Positions 9,845 to 22,605 of a DNA stretch of 64,000 bases are shown here, piece by piece (position 1 is the stretch's first letter; the number at the start of each line of letters is the position of its first letter). The notes below the pieces were generated by a model. That model was given only the letters and a program-made list of their open reading frames with translations, searched no databases and was not told the origin of the DNA. A program made the translations under genes and the position numbers. Source of the DNA: Pseudofabraea citricarpa (Eukaryota; Ascomycota; Leotiomycetes; Helotiales; Dermateaceae); contig JAPWGK010000014.1 of assembly GCA_029641185.1 (NCBI GenBank), positions 1,054,001 to 1,118,000 of the forward strand, in the 5' to 3' direction.

Positions 9845-11479
9845 GAGGACTCAGCTTGATTGTATAGGCAGCATCAGAACTTCGGAGGACATGGAAAAGT
9901 TGTTTTCTGGTTGAGGATGTTCCATCCATCTTGCTCGTGCGAGCTCGGGTTGTAAACATGGCTGGCGTAATATGGAAATTTCTTTGGCTGAGGTTTATAT
10001 ACCTCGTCAGGTGGCATTAGATGGCGTTGACACCCCCTTTTTTTCATCAAGTTATTGAATGAATCAAGTTCAGTGATTTTGTGAAAATACATTGCGATGC
10101 AATCTGAGTGTGATCCATGCGAAATATGTTTTGGGTTAACAGCTGTTCATCTGATCTTGGCTGATCCATTCCCTGCAGCTCTGTTATCTGATTGATAAAA
10201 TGCGCGAGTCTGCAGTACCTTAGATATCTTGATTTGAGTAATCTCCTGGGAATATGTCCGTCTCGGATTTCCTTTGGGACCCTCGAGATAGATGAAGAGG
10301 TTCTTTTTAAAGGTCTGACGTCTTAAGCTTTTGTCAAAGCTTCTTGTAGAATAAGCACTGTATTGACATCACCCCCAAGCTGGGTTATACTGCCTGCGTA
10401 TCTATACTGAGGCGTGGGGTTATTGTTGTTGATGGGCAAATGAGAATTGACCTGTTTGTGGTAATCACTAAAACGCATCTCTTGTTCTTGTTTTAGATGA
10501 TTCGATAGCAAAGAGAGGTAAGGAGGTGGCAGGATGACAAGGCTTGGGGGAAATGCTGATGGATGGCACGACACTTATGTGTTGACTGGAAGCTCAACTA
10601 TGTGGTGTTGTTCATGCATGTATCTACTCATGTTCTTTCCATTTCGTAGACTAGATATTATTGTAGGGCTCCTCGAGATGAGCTTTATACGTGGGCTGTT
10701 ATCCCAATCGATATACAAGTGTGCTTATGCTTACCTATATTTGCACGTGCAGATGAAGCTGACCTGAATCATCGGAGACAGAACTTGACACACAAGTATG
10801 CTTTGATTTAATAGGTATTTTTACCAAGTCTTAAGACCTCTCAGGTGCTTCTTATAGGTGAAACAGTAACTCGTAATTGATAGAATGAAATCTAGAGGCG
10901 CAAGTGCCTCGTGGACTTTGCAAAGCTATTGATGAACGATGAACGCCTCTACAATGAACGAAGTGCCCTGGCCTCAACCGTGGCAACTTATGTGTAAATT
11001 AACACAGAGCACATGGTCTGAGATAAGAATCCATCAGTACTTAAGCTACCCGTTAATCCGAAGCATGTATTGCTCAGAACATAGAAAGTCAAATCCAATC
11101 ACTCTTTCACACACACCGAGGAAACGCCTAAACGGGTTAGCCATTTTAACCCCACACTGCGCGAACTCTCTTTCAGATAAAGGTGCGGCTGAGAAATCAT
11201 CCTCCTCCTGCTCCTCATTTGGATAGGGGAATACTGCCCTGGAATACTCAAAACCTGCCAGCTCAAACTCGTCTCACGTACTTACTTAATTGGAAAAACA
11301 AAAGCCCCTTCGACTCGGATACCCTCTTGCTCGTTTCTGTTTCGCTTGCTCGAATTGTGAAATCCTTCCCCCACATCTGACTGACGACGCCCGCCTTACC
11401 TTCTTATCGCTGCTGACTGACGCCGTACGACTTTTTTTCCCACGTCCTTTCAATCGCAAGCACCTCTGCAAGACTTCGA
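9845..11479. other. Spacer between eIF3e and CaM kinase genes
   Basis: About 1.6 kb, moderately AT-rich, becoming pyrimidine-rich close to the kinase start (11300-11470), as in a fungal promoter/leader. No ORF here has a recognisable domain. Confidence 0.55.
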
Positions 11480-12864
11480 ATGGCGACCATGAGCTATCCA
11501 ACCCCCCAAGAGCAGCCTGCCAAACCTGCCGTGCAAGCCTGCCGCTACAAGACCGGGAAGACGTTGGGAGCAGGATCGTACTCGGTCGTGAAGGAGTGCG
11601 TGCATATTGACACTGGACGCTACTATGCTGCAAAGGTCATCAACAAGCGCCTTATGGCAGGCCGAGAACACATGGTATTTCCCCAAGCCTTCACAGCGCT
11701 CTGGCAAGCATGCTGACAGAATGGCTGTGTTAGGTCCGCAATGAGATCGCAGTGCTCAAGAGAGTGTCCATGGGACACCAGAACATCCTCACTCTAGTCG
11801 ATTACTTCGAGACTCTGAACAATCTTTATCTCGTTACCGATCTTGCCCTTGGCGGTGAGCTCTTTGATCGAATTTGTCGCAAAGGCTCTTACTACGAATC
11901 CGATGCGGCAGACCTGATACGCGCAACCCTCTCAGCGGTTGCCTACCTACATGATCATGGAATCGTACACCGAGATCTGAAGCCCGAGAACCTTCTTTTC
12001 AGGACGCCCGAAGATAATGCTGACTTACTGATTGCCGATTTCGGATTGTCCAGAATAATGGACGAGGAGCAGTTTCACGTACTTACAACCACATGCGGGA
12101 CTCCTGGCTACATGGCACCAGAGATCTTCAAAAAGACGGGTCATGGAAAGCCAGTTGATATCTGGGCCATTGGTGTCATCACCTACTTCCTTCTGTGCGG
12201 CTATACACCTTTCGATCGAGACTCCAACTTGGAAGAGATGCAAGCTATTCTGATAGCTGACTATAGCTTCACACCAATAGAGTACTGGCGCGGAGTAAGC
12301 TTGAGTGCGAGGGAGTTTATAAAACGCTGCCTGACTATTGATCCTACCCAACGGATGACGGCCCACGAAGCCTTGTCACATCCGTTCGTGGTCGGCGGTG
12401 ATCCATCCGGCAAAGATGCAGGAAGAGGCAGCGATCTATTACCGGTGGTGAAGAAGAACTTCAATGCCAGAAGAACATTACACGCAGCTATCGATACGGT
12501 TCGGGCTATCAATAAACTGCGAGAAGGACAGAGCGGCATGATGGACGGAATTGTATCAAATGCGCCAGATCGTGGCGCACCACCGCTGGCCAAGTCAAAC
12601 AAGGATTCCGGCGTGGGTGGTATGGGTGTTGGACCCAATGGAACCATGGATCACGATTCTGGGTATGCCACGGGGGATGCAAGCTCAGCCAGTGCAGATC
12701 ACGGACTTTTCGGTAATGGAGATTCAGACGTCCATATGCGTGGAGTCGAAAGAAACACCGGCCAAGGCCAAACTGAGGCGCAGATCGAAGCACAGAAAAG
12801 AAAGATCGCCGAGACGACCCGTGGTTTATGGAGTGCGGGAGCCGCGAAGATTTCTGGTCGATAG
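11480..12864 (+). CDS. Calcium/calmodulin-dependent protein kinase I-like
   Basis: Exons 11480-11674 and 11734-12864 encode 441 residues. A 59-nt intron splits the kinase N-lobe after GREHM and rejoins at VRNEIAVLKR. The kinase domain spans about residues 23-284: Gly-rich loop GAGSYS (30-35), Lys52 in AAKV, Glu69, the HRDLKPEN catalytic loop (Asp146), DFG (Asp167), an activation loop with TTT at 183-185 before CGTPGYMAPE, and a C-lobe ending ALSHPFV. The sequence KKNFNARRTLHAAIDTV (about 305-321) resembles the autoinhibitory/calmodulin-binding segment of CaMK I. The tail is Gly/Ser/Asp-rich and low complexity. It should phosphorylate Ser/Thr targets upon calcium signalling. The TTT motif is the expected site for an upstream CaMKK. 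Confidence 0.92.
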
Positions 12865-13513
12865 TTTGTCCGTCTTATCCTCCTACCTTTTTTCTACCAC
12901 CTCTGCAACACGTATACACACAAGGAAAGAAACGAAGCGAGGCCCCCTTTACGAAGGGGTGAAAGTCTTTTGAAATTTTTGTATTTAGGAGCGATGACCT
13001 TTTCTCTCTATCCCTTTCTCTTTTTGCTTCGCGATGATGCCAGGGAGACATGGTCAAATTGTGCTTCTTTATTTTGAACTAGCTGGCCCTGGTTTTGGTT
13101 TTTCTTTTTGCTTGCGGTTCTCCTCACACTTTCTTTCATTTTTGCCCTTTCTTTTCTCCATGTCGTGTGTGGTTTTTGAACAACTACACAGGACATGTTG
13201 ATGGAACTGGTATGGATAGGAATTGGTCGAGATGACACGACATGGCACTTCATGGAAACGAATCCGCTCAAAGTGCGGTATATGATGATGACGGAGACTG
13301 AGGCGTGTTAGGAGGGATAGGCAATGAGTGAGGGAAACTAAAAATACAAATGAAATGGATGCCTTTTACTCACTCTTCCTTTCTTCTCTATCCGAAGAAA
13401 TTGCTCCCTTCGGGAGACTCTTCTTTCTCCCTTCAACAAATAGAAGATCTCTGAGAACGAACTCATTCAGACTGGATTGAATAGATTTGATTTATTTGGT
13501 ATATTTTTGGCCT
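12865..13513. other. Convergent 3' spacer, CaM kinase / UTP6
   Basis: A T-rich region of 649 bp between two stop codons, holding both 3' UTRs. No gene seen. Confidence 0.55.
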
Positions 13514-14864
13514 TTAATTCAGTTTCCGTAACGTATGTTCCAATACTGTACGGATACCAGGGTCTAGATCTTCTACAGCCACTATTGGCTCCACCCACGC
13601 GCGAGTTTTCTTCACCAGCTCAGTTTTATCCTTGGTGAGTTCCATGGATTCCTTTAGCCGAGTCAATGATGTATTGAGGGCCATGGGGAAAGATGGAGAC
13701 ATGGCATCAATCCCTACCAACGGCTGTCTAATATAACAATTGCATGTCGCGGGATCTGTGGGGTATAGTTCCTTCATACTGTCCAGGACATGTTGCAGTA
13801 TGCGAGGGAGGAAAGTGAGCTGGCTGAATAGGATGAACATGTTGAAGAAATCCTCGGCAGCAGTAGCGCAGAAGAAATCTTGCTTTCGTGCGTCGTCGTA
13901 AATGGCGAGGGGAATGCCACCCGTCAGCGCGGGCGTCTTCATCGGATCCATCTGTGGATCTGAGTCGACTGGTACCTCGTCCACAACGTTGGTTTTCAGA
14001 GCATACGTCTTGAAGTCGGGAATCGCGATCATGTCTGCTGATGCTGAGAATTCTTGGTCTTCTACAGTTGGCTCCAAGGCTTGAGCTGCCTTCGCTGACT
14101 CGTCTGCATCCAATCCAAGAATCTTTCTCCGCATGGCAATCTTTGCGACATAGATCATTTCCATCTTTGCGTACTCGATCCATAACTCTTTACTTCGTGT
14201 GCAGAACCTCGTTCCTCTGGTCATGTAGCTCCTCGCACCACTCATATCGGCCTCAGCCTCCAGAGACCATCTCGCTGCGTATAACCACAACACAGATTTT
14301 GTGGGTTGAAGCCGTATCGCAGATGTGAGAATCGTCTTGAATTTGTTCGTCGCTTTGGCCTGCCTCGCATACTCCAGGTAGGTCATCCAAAGGGCCAAAT
14401 CTCCTGGATGTTTCCGCGTACCTCTCTCGAAGATATTGAAGATAATGGCCTGGCCTGCAGCAGCAGTGCTCCCCTTGATGCGCAATCTCTTGCAGCGCTT
14501 CTGTCGCAATTGCTCTAGGTTGATCTCCCAAGCCGCATAGCGGGCGAAGTCGACGGGCTGTGTCCCTCGTCCCAGAACCTTATGCTCGAAATTGGACTTC
14601 TTCTTTACCATAGTATTAATTTCATCCTGCGCAAACCTTGGTCAGCATCTCTGGCCGCATTATTCGCATTACTTCTAACTCGGAGACATGTTGAAACACG
14701 CGCCTATGCTAATTTGGACTTTTGCGATGGGGATGGGGATGCGATGGGATGGGATGGGACGAGATAAAACCAACCTTGGTGAATATCTTCTTCTCCTCGA
14801 ACTCTCGAAAGTGCGGCGCCGCCTTCTCCATGTAGAAGCGGGCTTTGTCACTTGCCGCCGACAT
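13514..14864 (-). CDS. UTP6: U3 small nucleolar RNA-associated protein 6 (Utp6)
   Basis: Exons 14864-14775 and 14626-13514 encode 400 residues. The opening, with DKARFYMEK and REFEEKKIFTKDEI, is the conserved Utp6 N-terminus. It is followed by VKKKSNFEHKVLGRGTQP, FARYAAWEINLEQLRQKRCKR and HAT (half-a-TPR) repeats such as FERGTRKHPGDLALWMTYLE and LWLYAARWSLEAEAD. The family is a scaffold protein of the UtpB/SSU processome that matures 18S rRNA in the nucleolus. The 148-nt intron (donor GTTGGT at 14774, acceptor TTGCGCAG) is phase 0 and contains a GATGG-type repeat. The first ATG in the distal exon was taken as the start. It is head to head with CWH43. Confidence 0.92.
14726..14759. repeat. GATGG(G) imperfect array inside the UTP6 intron
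   Basis: Five to six units of GATGG or GATGGG lie within the only intron of UTP6, on the + strand. Confidence 0.85.
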
Positions 14865-15284
14865 GATTGCGGAGTTTCTGGGGGGATGGCGAGCTGTCGC
14901 AGAGGGAGATGTTCGTCCTGGGGCTTTCTTTTTTCGCTCGCAGGAAGAATATTGGCGGGGCGGTGTAGGGAGTAAAGTTGATTCTGCCGGTGCCGGATTG
15001 GGAATGGCGGGGAACTCGCAAGGCTGGGCAGGCTGGGCTACTTTCGCACTTTCCCGCTAACCTAACAGGGGGGCTCCACCCTGTTCCGCAGCCCGAGATC
15101 AACAACAGAACAGCAGCAGCAGCATTTCGCCGACCGAGCTCAACTTACTCATCTCACGTCCTCCTCCAAAACTCGCGAGCTTCACCCACCAACACCCGTC
15201 TCTTTTCCTTATTTGTTTCCCCTCGTGCGCGCCCCGGATACTTCGGATGCCACTCCTTTGCATGCAAATCTCCTGCTGCGTACA
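14865..15284. promoter_or_regulatory. Divergent promoter region UTP6 / CWH43
   Basis: 420 bp lie between the start codons of UTP6 (-) and CWH43 (+), so both promoters and leaders are here. No separate gene is visible. Confidence 0.55.
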
Positions 15285-18200
15285 ATGCCACCCAAATTCA
15301 AAGACGGCGACACCGTGCTCGCATTCTCTGGCAAATGGGTGTCCTGGACTCATACCGTCATCGCATATGGTACAAACACGCCATTGTGCACTTCTGACCA
15401 CTTTTGCTAATTCTTCGTGCAGCCGCCTTTTTCAGCGCTTTGATCGTGGGCTGCTCGTTACATTACCACAAGATTGTGCAGAATGAATACTATGGTTATC
15501 CTCAAGAATGGTTCCCCTCCGTGTCGGCAACGATTGGGGATCGCTATCCGGAACGCTCGTTTTTTATGGTCTTTATAGCTATCACCTCCGGTATGCGGGC
15601 AAAAGTCGAATATGTATATGGGCTCTCGACTGACGATTGACTAGGTCCGCGATTTGCCCTCGTCGGTCTGTGGTATCTACTCACAGCTCGACCGAATGCG
15701 ACACTGCCGAAATTCGTTGCTTTTATGGGTGTATTCCGAACTCTTACATGCGGAGGGTGGACATATGTCACATCGACAGACGACCATGATTGGCATGACA
15801 TCTTCATGATTTCATATTTGGTCGCTACGCTTCCATGGACTCTTGGCTGCATCGCTTTAAGCCCGAATAATGCGAAAGCCCTCAAATATAGAAAATATCT
15901 AGCAGGCGCATTTTTTGGTACTCTGGTGCCTCTGATCTACTTTTTTATCCAACACAAGGTCCATAAAGTCGCAGGAGGTATGTTATCAAAAACTCCATAT
16001 TTTGGTCATCACTAAGTCAGTCGCAGCATACACGACCTATGCTTTCTTTGAGTGGGCTTTGATTTTGTTTGATGTTGCATTTGACGCAGTTACAGCAATC
16101 GATTTTGAGACGTTTGAATTGGTGGTCAAGGATGTAAAGGGTTCGAGCAAGGGGTACGTTCATTGGCTTCCAAAATAAGCCGATACAAATGTATTTTGGC
16201 GACGTACATTCTGTTGGACCCATCTGAATATTCATTCGTGTAGCAACAACAAGATGGTATCTGATGCTGTTTTCGAGAAAGAGTACGTGATCCAGATCCA
16301 GATGATTGTTATGTGATTTCAACCGACTAATTCATCGCAGAGAAAAGATACAGGCCGCCCAAATTTTCAACCAATCTTTCTCTTGGGATGGTGCAATTGA
16401 CGCAGCTGCTGATGTATACAATGGGGTATGTAATTCAGATATTGTATAGCGGAATTTCTGCTGATTTGGATTTCAGTTCGTCTTTTGGTCTATGTTGACT
16501 TCCTTGGGACTTGTCGTATGGTGTAAGTCTTCCGACTTCGTAAGATTTTCTCGTTTGCTGACCGTCTTAGATTTCCCACTTTGGCACATGGGAATATCGG
16601 GATATGAGATTATGGTCATGTGCACAGTCTCACCTTCTTTACTTGGTATCCAATCTGTGAGGTCATTGGTCGTAAAGAACCTACGAACCACCCACCTGAT
16701 GGCCCTCTCCGGATTGCTAGCGTATCTTGTCACAGACCCAGTGTACCGACTTTTTACAGTTGGCTTTGCCATCTGGATGTCTTGCTTGTCCTGGGCAGCT
16801 ACATGGTATTCCGCCACCGGGCACCCAGGTCGCTTGGAAGCGAAGATCTCAGCATGGACCATTGGTTTAATCGCATCAAGTGTTGTAAAATTCGCTTTCA
16901 AAACTAGTAACCCAATATGGCCCACCTCTCATGCTGCAAATGGAGGATGGAACGGACTCGGATTCATTCTTGGTATCCTAGCTGTGCTGCGTTCCACTCG
17001 TAGAGCGGCTCCAGGAGTATCTGACCTGTCTATCCAAGAACGAAAAGAGGGATCATCTCTACTAGCGGCATTAGGAATCGCAGGTCTTTTCTTTGGCATG
17101 CATTCGCTTCTGTCAGACTCCAGTACCATGATTCTCTGGGTTTGGGAAGGTTTCCCAGTTCGAGGACCCATCTCAGCTCCTCACGGAGCTTGGACCATCG
17201 CTGCCATGGGTGCTGGTTTGATACTTGGACTTTTCAATGAAAATTTCACTCGCAGCTGGACTTTCTACGGCCTTGGATGTGTAGGTGCTGCTACTTTGAC
17301 CTTGTACAGTCACTGGACGGGGTTTTATGGCGCCTTAACTTTGGCAGTCTATCTTATGGGTGCCTCGGTGCCATTGATCGGCTCAGCAGCACGAAAGAGC
17401 CCAGCTACCACATTTGGTCTCGGCTTCCTGTTTTACAACATCTTGGTCTTGTTCCACGTTTGGGTTGTAGCTTATGCCTTTGTACCGGGAGGTCCTTTGG
17501 TTCGAGAGCATACTGACTGGGTCATGCTGAGCACAATGATTTGCATTGGATGCGGCGTTTTCGCAGCCCTTTCTTCAACGCCAACGACACAAAAGAAGCG
17601 ACCAAATGCCTACCTTAACAGTCGTAAGGAGCGTTCGTACTATCTATACGTGCTTGGAGTTCTTCAGCTGCTTGCAATTTCTATCGCCTACCTCCGCTTC
17701 CCAACATATGACTATGTTCCGTATCACAAAGATGATAAGGTCCTTACTGCTGGTATTTGGACCATTCACTTCAGTCTAGATAACGACATGTGGTCGTCTG
17801 AATACCGCATGCGTGATGTTATCAAAGAGCTCGAATTGGACGTTGTTGGTCTGTTGGAGAGTGACCTGCAAAGAATCATCATGGGCAATCGAGACACTAC
17901 TCAATTCCTTGCTGAAGACATGGGAATGTATGTCGATTATGGACCAGGCCCCAACAAACACACTTGGGGATGTGCTCTACTTTCCAAATTCCCCATTGTC
18001 AATTCTACGCATCACCTCCTACCCTCACCAGTAGGTGAATTAGCTCCTGCTATTCATGCAACTCTGGATGTATATGGCGAGTTCATCGATGTTTTTGTCT
18101 TCCATTCTGGACAAGAGGAAGATCCAGAAGATCGAAGGCTACAATCCGAATACTTGGCAAACCTGATGGGATCAACCCCTCGCCCCTCTATTCTCCTGTC

Positions 18201-18552
18201 ATACCTGGTCACCAAACCGCTAGAAGGAAACTACAACACATACGTCTCAGAAAAGAGCGGCATGCATGACATCGATCCTAGCGATTGGGATCGCTGGTGC
18301 GAGTATATTCTCTACAAAGGTCTGAAGAGACTCGGGTACGCGCGCGTATCGCGATCCACCATCACTGATACCGAAATCCAAGTGGGCAAGTTCCAGATTG
18401 GAGCGAAGGAGGACCCAACGCCGGAAATACGGAACAAGATGATTAATGAGGGAGATGTGCCTACTGGAAAGAGGTTCCCTGATTTGTTCAAGGGCGAAGG
18501 CGTCAGAGGTCACAGATATCACGTCTTTGACCAGCCAAGATACTTTGCGTGA
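15285..18552 (+). CDS. CWH43: GPI-anchor ceramide-remodelling protein Cwh43
   Basis: Eight exons (15285-15369, 15423-15590, 15645-15977, 16027-16153, 16244-16282, 16341-16425, 16477-16522, 16571-18552) give 954 residues, close to the yeast protein's length. The first 250 or so residues contain several membrane segments of the Frag1/PGAP2 type (starts [15 protein letters not shown]). The middle has about ten further hydrophobic segments with [17 protein letters not shown]. From about residue 686 to the end lies a soluble endonuclease/exonuclease/phosphatase-like domain (GIWTIHF, then [39 protein letters not shown]). The family replaces the diacylglycerol of GPI anchors with ceramide in ER/secretory membranes. 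All seven introns are 48-90 nt. The last is frame-neutral (see findings). AUR1 lies downstream in the same direction. Confidence 0.93.
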
Positions 18553-21500
18553 TTTGTCCTAATCGTATAAAAAATGTATTTGATTTATTGCATCGGTCTT
18601 CGGTCTCGCGAGCGAACTTGGTTAAATATGGCTCCTGCTTTGAAGCAACTTGGCGATTAAGGAGGGGAGGGGATATCTCTTGGGATGGGTTTTCACTACG
18701 GAGAATGCTTTTATTGTTTGTCTGTTTTCGTTCGCTGTGGGTCTGTCTAATGATTGCTCTGGTTATGGTGGGGGAGATAGGTAAGGGGGGTAAAAGAGAA
18801 GGGAAGGTGTAATCAAATGACTACTTTGTCATCGTTATCTATACCATGTAAAAAGGAGAAAGGAAAGGAAAGATATGTCGTTTTTTCAGTGTTTGAATAT
18901 ACTTCATGACTAAGAACCCAGGAACCTACCGCAACAGTGAATGATCCAATTAACAATAAGAAAATTAATATAAAACGTACGAAAACAAGTACATTGAAGG
19001 GTTTCTTCTTCTTCTTCTTCTTCTTAGGTGGGGTTCCCTGATCGGGAGAAACGAATGGAAATAGCAGTAAAGATAGTAATAATGAATAGAGATAGTGAGT
19101 GAGTGAGTGAGGGGGAGAGTGAGTAGGTGATATAGAGTACGGTTTAGGACGGTCTTTACTAGGGACGTTTCTTGCGAAGTTGAGAAGGCTGTCGTGTCTT
19201 TAGGTTGACTGGTTATTTGATTACCTCATTCTCTTAATGTAACACTGAATCGAGAAACATTTCAATGGCGTCCTCGAGGGGGAAGTCAACTCTTATCGTT
19301 TGGTAGATGAGTTTGACAACTCCTGCCTATCATGAAAGCGGTTGTATATGAAATGAACCGTTCGCATTTGACTTGAGGGGATATAGAGAGATGCGTGTAT
19401 CCAGAAAAGAGAGAAAGCAACTATGTATTTTTCCGACATAAATTTTAGGAGTACATATATAAAAATAAGAATTATGTTTCGACTTCAAAACCAGTTATTG
19501 CTTTCATCAAGATTCGAGGTAACCACCATTTGGGTGGATAAATGGTTGGCTTGTAAGCCACAGAGCTCTCTTCGGAGACTCCATGGATTTGGTTTTTTGT
19601 AGAGGCTTCTCAACAGAAACCTATCGCCCTAACTATTCTCTTAAGCCCTTATTATCAGATTATCAGACACTATATTTGTATTGCCTATCGCGGTTGTCCT
19701 ACCTGTACCGCTTTCTCCCAGAACTAAGAGAGAAGCACTACGCGAGCGGTGTGATATACTTTTCTGTTGGCCTTGAAAACTTACTGCAGTGTGATGCAGG
19801 TTCGGTAAACGAATCAGCACTCGCCACGAGATTTGCTTTTCTCTCGCTATTCAGCGGCGGTTGTTCCCAGTGGTGTGGATCTTCCTTGCAATGGAATTTC
19901 GGAAACACTTTGATCTCTCAAAACCATTGAAGTTTCGTAGCATGGTGAGTCCAAATGGAACGATCATGAATCGAGGGAGACTCTCAATCGAGATGCCGAA
20001 GACGAAATAAAAGTTCATTGTCAGTCGGTAATTGCAAAGGGTCCGAGAGTCAAGTACACGGGATCTCGGCCATTTCGGATACCCTATTTGCCCGACATAT
20101 GTAGGATTCAGTGCACAAAACAAATCTGCATGTCCGCTTTATGCATCTGAGAGATCGAAAATGCCCGATGATTTGTAAAATTTCCCAGTCGTTCCACGCC
20201 TTGTGGGGATGGTAATTTTAAAAAATCTCCATCTGTTGATTGCTGATTTGATTATTGATGTCGTAGCTGGGCAAAACACTACTTTTAAGCTTAGCTTCGG
20301 CGGCGCTTTTCGATTCGATGTAAAGGAACATTGGAAACGTGACAGCTTGCCTTGTTGAGGAGGCTGTGGTGGCATGATGATGCTAAGATGCGCTGTTAGG
20401 GTTCGTCCGGCTTTGTCGCTTGGTCATTGATGTCAGAGGCTGGACTTGTCGCAGGACTTGGGGATTTGAACTTTGTATTTTAGTAAGCATCATCTTTGAC
20501 GATGCCGAGCACCGAGCTAAAAGTAAATGATCCATTTACACACTCCGACTAGCACCATAATAACCATAATGGAGGAGCAGTATTTGAGGATGTAGAAGGC
20601 ACGACGTTAATAGCTGGCTTCTTGGATGCTCCCTTCTTCAAGCTCACTGTGAACAGCTTCTTCCTTACACTCTCTGTGGGAGGATCTCGCTACATGAGAC
20701 AGAGTTGATGTTTGAATGGGCTCTCAGCCTTCAGGACGTTTTCCTTCGTCTGGTCTTTGTTGATGCATCGAGGGAGCGAGAGGGGGAGAGGGGGAGCGTC
20801 GTCGTCGCTTGTTTGATGTATCCCCAACAATCCAATGCATCAACGGCGCACGGATCATGTCCTTTTCTGGGCTTTCTTAATATATATGCTGCGGCTGCTT
20901 TTTTGAGCATTGCTGAAATTTTTAAGCCTTTACATGAGGCATACCGTAGGCGTGGACGGGTTCGAGGGCTATCTTCTAGCACAGCTTTTTCTTGGGTGCC
21001 TGGAGTTGCTCTCTTTCAGGGCTGTGAATAAGTTTTATGGGGAGAACTGACGGGGAGCCGTGCGTGCGTACCTGTATGAAACACGCAATCGAATCCTCAG
21101 CCACAATCCGGAAGCCCCTATCAAAAACCCAGCTCTCACAAGAAACAAACGATTGTTACCTGAGGAACCTCTGAGCTCTCGAGTCGCGGCTCTCTTGCGA
21201 ACGTAGGAAATGTGTGAAGCAACTGGTAGCAATGGCATCCGCATCCGCACTGCGTCCCATTACACTTCTTTCATCTTAGATGCGTGTGTTAAGGTACCAC
21301 AGGCGTCAAAGGTAGAATTGGCTTAGTCAGAAAGGGCCTCGACGTCGCTTTCGCATCCACTTGCAACTTTAATAACGGGCATCAGCCAGTCAGGCTCCGG
21401 CATCGTGGATTCGGATCGCCGGATTCCCAGCATTTTGCTGCAACGAGTCTTTCAGCCTTCAGAAGCGGCACTTGGTATGAAGCTAGGATCAGCTGTTATC

Positions 21501-22605
21501 CTTAGAAGGATCCCCTATCATTGCTATTTGCTGGACCCCGAAGCCGCAATGCCGTTGTGGTGAGGGTTCTGCATCTCAGCGCTACGGCAGCGCTGAGCAG
21601 TAAGTGACCGCAGCCTACAGGGACTCCGTCGGGTAGTTTTATGTCATTTAAAGGCCGGAGCGAGCTGTGTTCCGCTGGGACGTTGGCACTTGGGAGGCAT
21701 TTGCGAGACCCCATGTCCCCAATATTGCCGTCTGGTGCTGTCATCCAATATCAAGGTTTCGAGTTACGAATATTCAGTGCTCGCCAGTTTGATGTCCACG
21801 GTCAACTACTATTCTAAGCATCGGCGAGCGATCAGCATACGGTAGCTATAGACTGACCAGACTGCGTTGGTTGGTCGGGTACGGGTGCGGGTGCGGGTGC
21901 GAGTAACGAGTACGATATACTTGCTGTACAGTAGTAGCGTGCTTGAGCTATGCTGTGCTGTGCTTCGCTGTACGCGCGCACATCAGTCGCTTCGCATCCA
22001 TCCTGGGCTAGGTTGGGCGCTGGCGTGATGCTGGATGAGCTGGTGAGATGTGGCTGGGGGGAGGGTTGTGAATGGGTGCGGGATGGAAGTGTGAAGTGTG
22101 AAGTGTAAGAGTGAGTACTGGGGGGGTTGTAAATTTCTGAGATTGCCTACAAGTGAGCGGCCGTGTGCCAAGGCGAGCAGGGCCCGCGCTAGATTCGCCT
22201 GAATCCCTCTTCCCGGACTTCCCATAATTCCATCCTCTCGCTCTGTACTGGACAGTAGCGTACATAGACTACCGTACACTACCACTACTACCACTACTAC
22301 TAAGACTACACTTTACTCGTCTCTCATCTCTTCTAATCCTTCCTCCCTCCTCCTCCTCCTCCACCTCCTCCCACTCACCCCCTCTCACCACCCTCTCCAA
22401 ATACCTCTCTATCCGCCCGCCACCAGTATCCCCATTCCCATGTGCAGACAATAGCATATTCCGACTCTCTTACCATCCATCCGCATCCATCCATTCGCCC
22501 TCTCGCCTCCGCGAATCCGCCCCCCATCATCAGCTCCTGAAACGCCCATCCGCGATTTGCTCGAATAACTTCAATAGACTGCAGGTCGCTGCAAATACCC
22601 ACACG
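18553..22605. other. Gene-free spacer CWH43 to AUR1
   Basis: About 4 kb in which I recognise no gene. It contains a (TTC)7 run at 19003-19023, GTGA copies near 19093-19125, a GGGTGC array at 21883-21900 and a CT-rich leader just before AUR1. Open frames such as 19583-19930 have no recognisable domain. Confidence 0.5.
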
